Shown: in pieces, positions 53,484 to 61,782 of the stretch
How the letters are laid out: the number at the start of each line of letters is the position of its first letter
Numbering within the stretch: the stretch's first letter is position 1
Source: Aquidulcibacter paucihalophilus
GTDB lineage: Bacteria; Pseudomonadota; Alphaproteobacteria; Caulobacterales; Caulobacteraceae
Assembly (NCBI GenBank): GCA_030285985.1
Contig: CP127384.1
Coordinates: 3,026,501 to 3,090,500 of the forward strand
Direction: 5' to 3'
Length of the DNA stretch: 64,000 nt
Made by a program: the position numbers and the translations under genes
The notes under the pieces: generated by a model
Databases searched by the model: none
The model's input: the letters and a program-made list of their open reading frames with translations, nothing else
What the model was told of the DNA's origin: nothing

Positions 53484-53509
53484 GACGCGGCGTCACGTCT
53501 GAAAAGCAG

Positions 53510-53540
53510 AAGGCCCCGGTGGAAACACCGGGGCCTTTTC
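53510..53540 (+). terminator. Strong terminator after pnp
   Basis: AAGGCCCCGGTG (53510-53521) pairs perfectly with CACCGGGGCCTT (53526-53537) around a GAAA loop, followed by TTTTCC. It also lies four bases beyond the stop of the convergent 53544 gene, so it probably serves both strands. Confidence 0.9.
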
Positions 53541-53543
53541 CTT

Positions 53544-54071
53544 TCAATCCTCGACGTGAGGCGGACAGGTTGGCGCGACGTCGTCTGATGGCTCCAGACC
53601 GCCGATCACGATCTGGATCACAGGCTCCGGCCAGCGCTCGAAATTCGCCATTCCCGGCGGCACTGTGCAGACGGACGTCGCGGCGGGGCCTCGCGCCTGG
53701 CCGCCGACATAACGCACGATGAAGCCCGAATATTTCAGCCCTTCGTCCTGCCCGTTCTCTACCTTGAGCAACGAGCCGACATCCTGCCGCAGGTGCAGAC
53801 CGAACCGCACCGTTCCGGGCGCGGCGGAATTGGGATGATCGCGTGATCCCTCCGCGGGCGGCAGGACGTCGCGGAACTCGATCCGGTCAACGCCGATCAG
53901 ATCATAGGTCCCGTCAGCGTTCTGGCGCAGGGTCGCCCGCTCGCCCGCGGCGACGTTCAGGGTTCCCTGCACAAAGCTGGACCGCCGCCCCTCGAACTGC
54001 TGCGGGGTCGCGGGATAGGGAACCTGGCCGCCGTAGGCGACAATCCCTGCCATCAAGGCGGTCAGCAGCAT
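53544..54071 (-). CDS. Exported protein of unknown function
   Basis: The 175-residue product starts at ATG 54071, with GGAG ten bases before it. It has a short hydrophobic N-terminus (LLTALMAGIVAYGG) that may be a signal or anchor, a beta-rich middle (RRSSFVQGTLNVAAGERATLRQNADGTYDLIGVDRIEFRDVLPP), and KVENGQDEGLKYSGFIVRYVGG. The last part has two Cys (SVCTVPPG, APTCPPHVED). No family recognised. The pnp terminator lies just after its stop. Confidence 0.65.
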   Translation of the reverse strand: MLLTALMAGIVAYGGQVPYPATPQQFEGRRSSFVQGTLNVAAGERATLRQNADGTYDLIGVDRIEFRDVLPPAEGSRDHPNSAAPGTVRFGLHLRQDVGSLLKVENGQDEGLKYSGFIVRYVGGQARGPAATSVCTVPPGMANFERWPEPVIQIVIGGLEPSDDVAPTCPPHVED

Positions 54072-54132
54072 AGCCAGCTCCGGTTGTATCGGCCCCCAGC
54101 GAGCCCATCCCGCTGCGGTGCCGTCAGGGCAG

Positions 54133-54561
54133 TCAGCGGAGGCGTCGGGCCGCAGCATCCAGCCGTCGATCGCCCGCCTCAACATCGGATATCGAACCCG
54201 GAACCTCCCTTGCCAGGTCCTGACAGCGCCGCTTCAGGCGCGGGAACATCTGGCGAAGATGACGACGGGCCTCCTGCGGCGTCACGTCGGCGGACTCCAT
54301 CACAATGCCGATCTCGGCACGCTCAAGGGTGCGGCCCCGCTCATAGGCCGCATTGCGCTGGGCGGCGGTCCAGCCGGACCCGGTGGACCGCCTTGCAAAC
54401 TCATCCGCGAGGCGGCGCCCGGCCTCGATGTCGACCGCGTAATAGGGCTCGCAGACGGCGAAGAGCGTGGAGAAGCGGCCGAGGCGTTCGCCTTCCACCG
54501 CGAGGCCGTCGGGCTGTGCCAGCTGGAGCGATAGCGCTACGAGGAAGGTTGCGACCATCAC
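54133..54561 (-). CDS. Exported helical protein of unknown function
   Basis: The 142-residue product begins with a hydrophobic signal (MVATFLVALSLQLAQPDG). The mature part is helical and basic: GRFSTLFAVCEPYYAVDIEAGRRLADEFAR, AAQRNAAYERGRTLERAEIGIVMESADVTPQEARRHLRQMFPRLKRRCQDLAREVP. Two Cys (AVCEPYY and RRCQDLA) could form a disulfide. It lies 61 bases upstream of the 53544 gene on the same strand, and the two could form one transcript. No family recognised. Confidence 0.62.
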   Translation of the reverse strand: MMVATFLVALSLQLAQPDGLAVEGERLGRFSTLFAVCEPYYAVDIEAGRRLADEFARRSTGSGWTAAQRNAAYERGRTLERAEIGIVMESADVTPQEARRHLRQMFPRLKRRCQDLAREVPGSISDVEAGDRRLDAAARRLR

Positions 54562-54697
54562 TCAACCATAGGTCGCTTTCATGACCCGATCAAGCGCGGC
54601 CGCGGCGTCACACCGGAACCCAGGCGGGTCACGATAGAAATGCGGCGGCCCACTTTTCTGCCTCTCCGTCCCGCACCCGGGAGGGAGAAAGCAGGTG

Positions 54698-55252
54698 TCA
54701 GCGCGGCGCCCGCTTGGCCAGGATCCGCTGCAGCGTCCGCCGGTGCATGCCCAGGCGGCGCGCCGTCTCCGAGACATTGTGGTCGCAGAGCTCATAGACC
54801 CGCTGGATATGTTCCCAGCGCACCCGGTCGGCGCTCATCGGATTGTCGGGCGGCTCGGGGGCCTCGCCGGTGGCCAGCAGGGCCTTGACAACGTCGTCGG
54901 CGTCGGCGGGCTTCTGCAGATAGTCGACCGCCCCAGCCTTGACCGCCGCCACCGCCGTGGCGATGGCGCCGTAGCCGGTCAGCATGATGATGCGGGCGTC
55001 CTCGCGCCGGTCGCGAATGGCCTCGACCACCTTCAGCCCGTTGCCGTCCTCCAGCCGCATGTCCAGCACGGCGAAGGCGGGGATGGAGGTCTTCAGCGCC
55101 TCGAAGGCCTCGGCCAGCGAGGCGGCGAGGGTGACCTCGAACCCGCGGCTCTCCAGCGCGCGGCCCAGCCGCGTGCGCAGGGCGTTGTCGTCGTCCATCA
55201 CCAGCAGGGTCTTGTCCGCCAGGGCGGCGATCCGGTCTTCAGCATCGGGCAT
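54698..55252 (-). CDS. regA: Redox response regulator RegA/ActR/PrrA
   Basis: The 184-residue regulator has a receiver domain with DDD (20-22) and phospho-acceptor D64 (AVLDMRLEDGNG), the [26 protein letters not shown] region (Lys near 110), and a Fis-type HTH near residues 159-177 (NVSETARRLGMHRRTLQRIL). This is the RegA layout that controls respiration and redox genes in alphaproteobacteria. ATG 55252 has AGGAGA upstream. It follows regB by 70 bases. Confidence 0.93.
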   Translation of the reverse strand: MPDAEDRIAALADKTLLVMDDDNALRTRLGRALESRGFEVTLAASLAEAFEALKTSIPAFAVLDMRLEDGNGLKVVEAIRDRREDARIIMLTGYGAIATAVAAVKAGAVDYLQKPADADDVVKALLATGEAPEPPDNPMSADRVRWEHIQRVYELCDHNVSETARRLGMHRRTLQRILAKRAPR

Positions 55253-55322
55253 CGGCGTTCTCCTGGGGGTCAAGTCGGTAACAGTACGGGTGCGGTCAAG
55301 GTTCAGACGGGGGGTGCGACAA

Positions 55323-56837
55323 TCACGACGAGACCTCGAGCGCCGATCGGGACCACCGCACGGCGACCCGGGCACCCTTCGCCAGTCCCTTTGTGGGCTG
55401 GCCCTTGGCCGGGGTCTGGCCCCCGTCGCCCGGCCCGACGAAGACCTTGCCGCCCGTCCGTTCCAGCAGGGTGCGGGCGATGAAGAAGCCCAGACCCATG
55501 CCGCCCTGGCTGGGCGCTATGGTTTCAACCGCGGGCTCCGGCCGGGTCGCCTTCCTGCCCTTGCGGCCCGGGGTGGCGGCGGCGACGGAGGCGGCGATCT
55601 GGGCCGACAGGGCCCGCCGCGCCTTGCCCTGCGGACGGCTGGTCACATAAGGCTCGCCCAGCCGCGGCAGGATGTCGGCGGGGAAGCCGGGGCCGTCGTC
55701 CACAACCTCGATCTCAATGAAGCCGGCGTCGACGATGGCCCGCACCCGCACCTTGGAGCCGGCGAAATCGGCGGCGTTCTCGACCAGGGTCGACAGGCCG
55801 TGCACCACCTCGGGCAGGCGGCGCACGCGCGGGGCCTTTTCACCCGAGGCCGTGCGCACCGAGACGTCGAACTCCAGATCGAAGCCGCGGTGCGGCTCCA
55901 CCACCTCTTCCAGCAGGGCCTTCAGCCCCACTTCGGCGAAGGCGGCCTCGCCCTCCTCCGGCTGTTGCGACAGCCGCTTCAGGATCTCACGGCAGCGTTC
56001 GGCCTGCTGCAGGATCAGGGCCGCGTCCTCGGCGGCCGCGCCGTCCTTGGCAGAGGCGCGCAACAGTTCCTTGGCCACGACCTGGATGGTCGCCAGCGGC
56101 GTGCCCAACTCATGCGCCGCAGCCGCCGCCAGTCCGCCCAGGGCCGCCAGCCGCTGCTCGCGCTGCAGCACGTCCTGGGTCGTGGCCAGTGCAAGTTCCA
56201 GCTTCTCGGCGTCCGCGGCCACGCGCCAGGCATAGGCCGAGGTGAAGATCACCCCCGTCACCAGCGCCAGGCCGATGCCGAATTTGTAGAGCGGCGGCAG
56301 GTTCAGCTCGGTCCCCGCCTGCCACGGCAGCGGCAGGGAGACGAAGAACAGGCTGACCGTCGCGGCCAGCACCAGCAGCCCCATCAGCGCCGCCTGCCGG
56401 CCCGGCAGCGACGCCGCCGCCACCGTCACCGGCGCGACCAGCAGCAGGCAGAAGGGGTTCTGCAGCCCGCCCGTCAGCCCCAGCAGCACCGACAGCTGCA
56501 GAATGTCGAAGCCCAGATGCGCCGCCGTCAGACCGCCGTCGGGCAGGGAGCCGTCGCTACGCCTGAGCCGCGCCGTGGCGTTCAGGTTCATCGCCACGCT
56601 GGCGGCGATGGCGGCCAGACAGCCCCACAGCGGCAGGTCGAAATGGAAATATAGGGTCGCGACCGCGATGGTGGCGCTCTGCCCCACGATGGCCATCCAG
56701 CGCAGGATGACGAGGGTGCGCAGGGACAGGCCCCGGCTGCGGCGCGGCAGGTTGCGCCAGCCGGGGAAACGGCCGGCATCGTCCGGCGCGAACGCCGGCG
56801 CGGGCTGCGGCTTCTGGGGCTCTTGGGACAGGCTCAC
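55323..56837 (-). CDS. regB: Redox sensor histidine kinase RegB/ActS/PrrB
   Basis: The 504-residue kinase has six predicted helices (about 40-205), the quinone-site motif GGLQNPF (123-129), H-box AAAAHELGTPLATI with phospho-His H242, the redox Cys C282 in RCREILKR, and N/G boxes (LVENAADFAGSKV, VVDDGPGFP, MGLGFFIARTLLERTGG). It should sense quinone or redox state and phosphorylate RegA. An 80-residue insert with RPQGKARRALSAQIAASVAAATPGRKG between G1 and G2 is longer than in Rhodobacter as I remember it. Divergent from the SCO gene by 52 bases. Confidence 0.93.
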   Translation of the reverse strand: MSLSQEPQKPQPAPAFAPDDAGRFPGWRNLPRRSRGLSLRTLVILRWMAIVGQSATIAVATLYFHFDLPLWGCLAAIAASVAMNLNATARLRRSDGSLPDGGLTAAHLGFDILQLSVLLGLTGGLQNPFCLLLVAPVTVAAASLPGRQAALMGLLVLAATVSLFFVSLPLPWQAGTELNLPPLYKFGIGLALVTGVIFTSAYAWRVAADAEKLELALATTQDVLQREQRLAALGGLAAAAAHELGTPLATIQVVAKELLRASAKDGAAAEDAALILQQAERCREILKRLSQQPEEGEAAFAEVGLKALLEEVVEPHRGFDLEFDVSVRTASGEKAPRVRRLPEVVHGLSTLVENAADFAGSKVRVRAIVDAGFIEIEVVDDGPGFPADILPRLGEPYVTSRPQGKARRALSAQIAASVAAATPGRKGRKATRPEPAVETIAPSQGGMGLGFFIARTLLERTGGKVFVGPGDGGQTPAKGQPTKGLAKGARVAVRWSRSALEVSS

Positions 56838-56889
56838 GGCTCTTCTATAGACCGGTCACGCGCGGGCGTGCGCGTTTTCGAGAGGAGCC

Positions 56890-57525
56890 ATGATGCCGCG
56901 TCGATCCATCCTTCTGTTCGCCGGGGCCTGTATCGTCCTCGCTGCCGTTCTGGCCGTCGGAACCATCATGGTGGTCAACGACCGCGGCGACGCAGGATCA
57001 GGCGCGCGCCAGATCGGCTCGACCGGCCAGCCCGACGTCGGCGGCCCCTTCCAGCTGGTCAACCAGGATGGTCAGGCCGTCGACCAGACCCTGCTGGACG
57101 GCAAATGGTCGCTGGTCTTCTTCGGCTTCACCTACTGCCCCGACTACTGCCCGACCACCCTCAGCATGCTCCAGGCGACGAAGACGGCGCTGGGCGAGCG
57201 CGCCGACGACGTCCAGATCATCTTCATCTCGATCGACCCCGAGCGCGACACGCCCCAGGCGCTGAAGGACTATCTGTCCTCGGACGGCTTCCCCGAGGGT
57301 GTCATCGGCCTGACCGGCACGCCCGCCCAGGTCCGGGCCGCCGCCGACGCCTACCGCGCCGTCTACCAGAAGGTCGGCGAGGGCGAGGCCTATACGATGA
57401 ACCACTCGCTGACGATCTATCTCATGGGCCCCGACGGCCGCCTGCGCAGCCCCCTCGGCCACGACCTCGGCCCCGCGAACGCAGCCCGGATCATCGAACA
57501 GGCCATGGCGCGGGAGAACGCATAA
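56890..57525 (+). CDS. senC: SCO1/SenC/PrrC family copper-binding protein
   Basis: The 211-residue protein is anchored by an N-terminal helix (ILLFAGACIVLAAVLAVGTIMVV) and has a thioredoxin fold with copper ligands CPDYC (C83, C87) and H172 (MNHSLTIYL). It should deliver copper to cytochrome c oxidase and is encoded beside regB/regA in many alphaproteobacteria, where SenC/PrrC links oxidase activity to the Reg system. ATG 56890 begins MPRRSILLF after one Met. Confidence 0.94.
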   Translation: MMPRRSILLFAGACIVLAAVLAVGTIMVVNDRGDAGSGARQIGSTGQPDVGGPFQLVNQDGQAVDQTLLDGKWSLVFFGFTYCPDYCPTTLSMLQATKTALGERADDVQIIFISIDPERDTPQALKDYLSSDGFPEGVIGLTGTPAQVRAAADAYRAVYQKVGEGEAYTMNHSLTIYLMGPDGRLRSPLGHDLGPANAARIIEQAMARENA

Positions 57526-57594
57526 ATCTTTTTGCAGTGCGGTGCGTTCTATGGTGCTCTGCCGCGTAACGGCGGGGGCCGCTTCAAGGATTCC

Positions 57595-58875
57595 ATGCTC
57601 TATTCGCTTCACGAGCTCGCCTATCACTCGGCGACGCCGTTCCGGTTCGGGGCCCAGTTGGCCCGCCAGTTCTGGACCTCTCCCTTAAATCCGGCCTCGG
57701 ACACCGCGATCGGCCGCACGGCCTTCGCCTCGGCCGGGCTGTTCGAGAGCGTGACGCGCCGCTACGGCAAACCCGCCTGGGGCCTCGAGACCCTCGAGAT
57801 CGGCGGCAAGACCGTGCGCACGACCGAACAGGTCATCTGGTCCTCGCCCTGGTGCCGGCTGGTGCGGTTCGCGCGCCACCTCGGCGACCTGAAGCGGGCG
57901 GGCAAGCCCACGGCCGCCCCCGCGGTCCTGATCGTCGCCCCCCTGTCGGGCCACTACGCCACCCTGCTGCGCGGGACCGTCGAGGGCTTCCTGCAGGACC
58001 ACGACGTCTATGTCACCGACTGGGTCAACGCCCGTCAGGTGCCGATGCTCGAGGGCCGGTTCGACTTCTTCGACTATATCGACCACGTCCGCACCATGCT
58101 GGGCCAGATCGGCCCGCGCGCCCACGTCGTCGGCGTCTGTCAGCCGGGCCCGCCGGTGCTGGCCGCCTGCGCCCTGATGGCCGCGGACAATGACCCCAAC
58201 CGGCCCGCCTCCATGACCTTCATGGGTTCGCCGATTGACGCGCGTCTGTCCCCGACCGTGACCAACCAGCTGGCGGAGGAAAAGCCCTTCACCTGGTTCA
58301 AGTCGAACATGGTCCACACCGTGCCCTGGCCCTATCCGGGCTTCGGCCGGCGGGTCTATCCGGGCTTCGTCCAGCTCTACAGCTTCATGTCCATGAACGA
58401 GGACAAGCACGTCGACGCCCACCGCGACTATTTCGGCCACCTGGTCTCGGGCGACGGCGACGCCGCCGAGAAGCACGAGGCCTTCTACGACGAATACCTC
58501 TCGGTGCTGGATCTGAGCGAGGAGTTCTACCTCCAGACCATCGACATCGTCTTCCAGCAGCACCTGCTGGCGCGTGGCCTGCTCGAGCATCGCGGACGCA
58601 AGGTCGACCTGGCCGGCATCACCGACATCGGCCTGATGACCGTCGAGGGCGGGCAGGACGACATCTCGGGCGTCGGCCAGACCCAGGCCGCCCATACCCT
58701 GTGCACAGGCCTGCCGGACGACCGGCGGGTGCTGTATGTTCACCCCGACGTCGGCCACTATGGCGTCTTCAACGGACGCCGCTTCCGCGATGACATCTAT
58801 CCGCGGGTGCGCGACTTCATCGCGAAGAACGAGGCCATAGTTGCAGTACCGGAACGGCCAGCGGCTGCCGCTTGA
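57595..58875 (+). CDS. phaZ: Intracellular polyhydroxyalkanoate depolymerase
   Basis: The 426-residue protein starts at ATG 57595 with AAGGA four bases before it. The alpha/beta hydrolase has VLIVAPLSGHYATLLRGTVEGFL, DVYVTDWVNARQVP, the Cys-type nucleophile box VGVCQPGPPVLAA (near residue 180), the FGRRVYPGFVQLYSFMSMNEDKH block, MTVEGGQDDISGVGQTQAAH with catalytic Asp, and a final YVHPDVGHYGVFNGRRF with His. It should degrade stored PHA granules. A TTTTTGCAGTGC sequence precedes it (57530-57541). Confidence 0.92.
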   Translation: MLYSLHELAYHSATPFRFGAQLARQFWTSPLNPASDTAIGRTAFASAGLFESVTRRYGKPAWGLETLEIGGKTVRTTEQVIWSSPWCRLVRFARHLGDLKRAGKPTAAPAVLIVAPLSGHYATLLRGTVEGFLQDHDVYVTDWVNARQVPMLEGRFDFFDYIDHVRTMLGQIGPRAHVVGVCQPGPPVLAACALMAADNDPNRPASMTFMGSPIDARLSPTVTNQLAEEKPFTWFKSNMVHTVPWPYPGFGRRVYPGFVQLYSFMSMNEDKHVDAHRDYFGHLVSGDGDAAEKHEAFYDEYLSVLDLSEEFYLQTIDIVFQQHLLARGLLEHRGRKVDLAGITDIGLMTVEGGQDDISGVGQTQAAHTLCTGLPDDRRVLYVHPDVGHYGVFNGRRFRDDIYPRVRDFIAKNEAIVAVPERPAAAA

Positions 58876-59551
58876 GGACCTGACGGCCCGGCTGTCGGTC
58901 AATCCTCGCGCGCGCCGCCTGTCGATCCGGATTGACGCCCGCGCCGGCGAGGCGGTGCTGATCGCCCCGTCCGAGCGCAAGCTGGCCGATGTCGTGGCCT
59001 TCGCCCGCACAAAGACGTCCTGGATGCGTGAACGGCTGGCCGAGCGGCCGCAGGGCACGCCGATCGCGCCCGGCGCGGTCATCGACCTGTTCGGCAAGCC
59101 GACCCGGCTGGTCGCCGCCGGCGGCGCCGGGGCAGCCCGCCTGACCGAGGACGCCGACGGGCCCCTGATCGCCTCGGGCGGCGAGGGCGAGGCCTATGCC
59201 CGACGGGTCGAGAACCTGTTCAAGAGGGTGGCGAGGGAAACGCTCCAGACCCGAACCGATGTCCATCTGCGCACCCTCGGCCAGCGGCCTGTGAAGATGT
59301 CGATCGCCGATCCGAAATCCCGCTGGGGCTCATGCAGCCCGCACAATCGCTCGATCCGCTACAGCTGGCGCGTGATCATGGCCCCGCCCGCGGTGATCGA
59401 CTATCTGGCCGCCCATGAGGTGGCCCATCTGGTCCATGCCGACCACAGCCCGGCCTACTGGGCCGTGGTCCAGCGCCTGATCGGCGACCACCGTCCGCAC
59501 CGCAAATGGCTGCGCGAGAACGGCCCGGCCCTGCACGCCGTCGGCCGCTAG
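58841..59551 (+). CDS. YgjP-type M48-like metallopeptidase (DUF45)
   Basis: The 236-residue product has the HEVAH zinc motif (DYLAAHEVAHLVHADHSPAYW), preceded by the conserved SRWGSCSPHNRSIRYSWRVI block of the YgjP/WLM family, and a C-terminal LIGDHRPHRKWLRENG. The N-terminus (LTARLSVNPRARRLSIRIDARAGEAVLIAP) is also typical. It starts at TTG 58841, overlapping phaZ by 35 bases. The TAG stop shares CTAG with the PBP1A gene. The cellular role is unknown. Confidence 0.88.
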   Translation: MQYRNGQRLPLEDLTARLSVNPRARRLSIRIDARAGEAVLIAPSERKLADVVAFARTKTSWMRERLAERPQGTPIAPGAVIDLFGKPTRLVAAGGAGAARLTEDADGPLIASGGEGEAYARRVENLFKRVARETLQTRTDVHLRTLGQRPVKMSIADPKSRWGSCSPHNRSIRYSWRVIMAPPAVIDYLAAHEVAHLVHADHSPAYWAVVQRLIGDHRPHRKWLRENGPALHAVGR

Positions 59552-61665
59552 AAGAACAGCGGCTCGGCCTTCTTCTCCGGCGGCGGCGTCGGTTCGGGCC
59601 GCTGGTCCGGCGTGTCGCGCTGCGGCTGGGGCGCGGTCGGGCGCACGATGGCCGGTCCGGGATCGTTGCGACGGGGCGGCGCGGGCTCACGCGGGGCCGG
59701 CTCGGCGAGGGACGGATCCAGCGCATCCGGCTCTGCCGCCGGGCTGTCGCCGAAGATGTCGCCGATCCGGCCGATCAGGCTCTCCACCGGGCTAGGCGGC
59801 ACCCAGCCTTCGGGCATGGCCGGGCCGTTGGGGATGGCCGGGGCGTTCAGCCGCGGCAGGGCCGCCTCCATGAAGCCGCGCCAGATGGCCGCCGGGGACG
59901 AGCCGCCGGTGACGCCGCGCATGGCCGTATTGTCGTCCTTGCCGACCCAGACCGCGGTGACGAAGCCGCCGGTGTAGCCGACGAACCAGGCGTCCTTGTA
60001 GTCCGAGGTCGTGCCCGTCTTGCCCGCGATATCCCGCCCGGCGATGGCCGCCGAACGGCCCGTCCCGGAGGTCATGACCCCGCGCAGCATCTGGTTCTGG
60101 TAGTAGAGGAACGGGTTCGAGATCGCCTGCACCGGTCCGTCGGCGCGTGAGGCGCGCTGATAGATCACCCGGCCCTGCGGCGTGCGGATGCGGCTGATGC
60201 CATAGGCCGTGACCCGCTTTCCGCCGTTGGCGAAGGCGTCATAGGCCTGGGCCATTTCCAGCGGCGAGACCTCGACAGCTCCCAGCGCCATGGCCGGCTC
60301 CAGCCCGATCCGGCTGGTGATACCCAGACGGCGCGCGGTGCGGGCAACATTGTCCCGGCCGATCTGGTCCGCCATGCCGGCGGCGATGGTGTTGGTCGAC
60401 TGGGCCACGGCCTGGGCCATGGTCATCTCACCCGCGAAATTGCCGGAGTAGTTGCGCGGCGACCAGTTGCCGATGCGGATCGGCGCGTCATTGACCATGG
60501 TCTCGGGCGTATAGCCGCTCTCCAGGGCCGTCAGATAGACGAACGGCTTGAACGCCGAGCCGGCCTGACGCCGTGCGTCGGTGGCGCGGTTGAACTGGCT
60601 GTCGGCGTAGGAGGCCCCGCCGATCATGGCCCGCACCCGGCCCTCGCCGTCCAGCGCCACCAGCGCGGCCTGCTGCACGCCCTTGGAGCGGTCACGGTCC
60701 AGAATGCGGCGCACCGACCGCTCGGCCTGGGTCTGCAGGGTCAGGTCCAGGGTGGTCTCGACAATCATGTCCTCGGTCGGCTCGCCGACCAGTTCCCGGA
60801 TCTGCTTGTCCAGCCAGTCGATGAAATACTGGGCGTGCTGGGTCGCCAGGGTGCGCGACACGCGTACCGGCTCGGTCACGGCGGCGGCGCGCTGTTCAGG
60901 CGTGATGACGCCCGCATCGACCATCTCGTTCAGCACGACGGTGGCGCGGGTAGCGGCCCGTTCGCTCTCGGACACCGGCGAATAGCGCGACGGTGCCTTC
61001 AGCAGTCCTGCCAGCAGGGCGGCCTCACCGACGGTCAGCTGGCGCGCGCTCTTGTCGAAATAGCGTTGCGACGCCGCCTCGATGCCATAGGCACCGGCGC
61101 CGAAATAGACGCGGTTCAGATAGAGGGCGAGGATTTCCTGCTTGGAGAATTTCATCTCCAGCCAGACCGCCAGCATCAACTCCTGGACCTTGCGCTTCAT
61201 GTTCTGGTCCGGAGACAGGAACAGGTTCTTGGCCAGCTGCTGGGTCAGGGTCGAACCACCCTGGACCACCCGGCCGGCGCGCATGTTCGAGACCATGGCC
61301 CGGCTCATGCCGATCGGGTCAAACCCGGGATGGTGATAGAAGCGCCGGTCCTCGATGGCGATGAAGGCCGCCGGGACATAGTCCGGCAGGGCGTCCAGAT
61401 CGGCCGGCGGGGCCTGCTGCGTCCCGCGCACCGCGATCAGGGCACCGTTGCGGTCCAGATAGGTGATCGAGGGCTGGCGGTCGACATTGTACAGGGTCGA
61501 GGTGTCGGGCAGGTCGCGCGCGAAGACGGCGAAGAAGACGACGAGGAAGATCAGGCCCCAGACGGCCAGCACGGCGCTCCAGTACATGACGCGTTGCAGC
61601 GGCGTGCGCGCAGAGCCGGAGCCCGCGCCGCCGCCACGTCCGAAGCTGAAGTCGAAACCCGCCAT
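59548..61665 (-). CDS. mrcA: Bifunctional penicillin-binding protein 1A
   Basis: The 705-residue protein makes and crosslinks peptidoglycan. It has a cytoplasmic N-terminus with Gly-rich stretch, one helix (about 28-50), the glycosyltransferase GT51 domain (AFIAIEDRRFYHHPGFDPIG, GGSTLTQQLAKNLFL, EMKFSKQEILALYLNRVYFG) and the transpeptidase domain with SAFK (GSAFKPFVYL), STN (AQSTNTIAAG) and KTG (AGKTGTTSDYKDAWFVGYTGG). The C-terminal tail is Pro/Arg-rich (APREPAPPRRNDPG). It is somewhat shorter than E. coli PBP1A because the extra domain between GT and TP is small. Confidence 0.95.
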   Translation of the reverse strand: MAGFDFSFGRGGGAGSGSARTPLQRVMYWSAVLAVWGLIFLVVFFAVFARDLPDTSTLYNVDRQPSITYLDRNGALIAVRGTQQAPPADLDALPDYVPAAFIAIEDRRFYHHPGFDPIGMSRAMVSNMRAGRVVQGGSTLTQQLAKNLFLSPDQNMKRKVQELMLAVWLEMKFSKQEILALYLNRVYFGAGAYGIEAASQRYFDKSARQLTVGEAALLAGLLKAPSRYSPVSESERAATRATVVLNEMVDAGVITPEQRAAAVTEPVRVSRTLATQHAQYFIDWLDKQIRELVGEPTEDMIVETTLDLTLQTQAERSVRRILDRDRSKGVQQAALVALDGEGRVRAMIGGASYADSQFNRATDARRQAGSAFKPFVYLTALESGYTPETMVNDAPIRIGNWSPRNYSGNFAGEMTMAQAVAQSTNTIAAGMADQIGRDNVARTARRLGITSRIGLEPAMALGAVEVSPLEMAQAYDAFANGGKRVTAYGISRIRTPQGRVIYQRASRADGPVQAISNPFLYYQNQMLRGVMTSGTGRSAAIAGRDIAGKTGTTSDYKDAWFVGYTGGFVTAVWVGKDDNTAMRGVTGGSSPAAIWRGFMEAALPRLNAPAIPNGPAMPEGWVPPSPVESLIGRIGDIFGDSPAAEPDALDPSLAEPAPREPAPPRRNDPGPAIVRPTAPQPQRDTPDQRPEPTPPPEKKAEPLFF

Positions 61666-61782
61666 CGAAACCTCATCAAGCCGTGACCGGTCTTAGCCGG
61701 TCGCAGCGCGCACGGGAACGCCCCTGCACAGTTCACGTGACTGTGAGGGACGTTTCCGCCGAAACCATGACGCTCCCGACGC

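Noticed and set aside
54072-54185. Longer N-terminus for the 53544 protein
   Set aside because: It would overlap the upstream gene by 53 bases and has no ribosome site, whereas GGAG lies just before ATG 54071.
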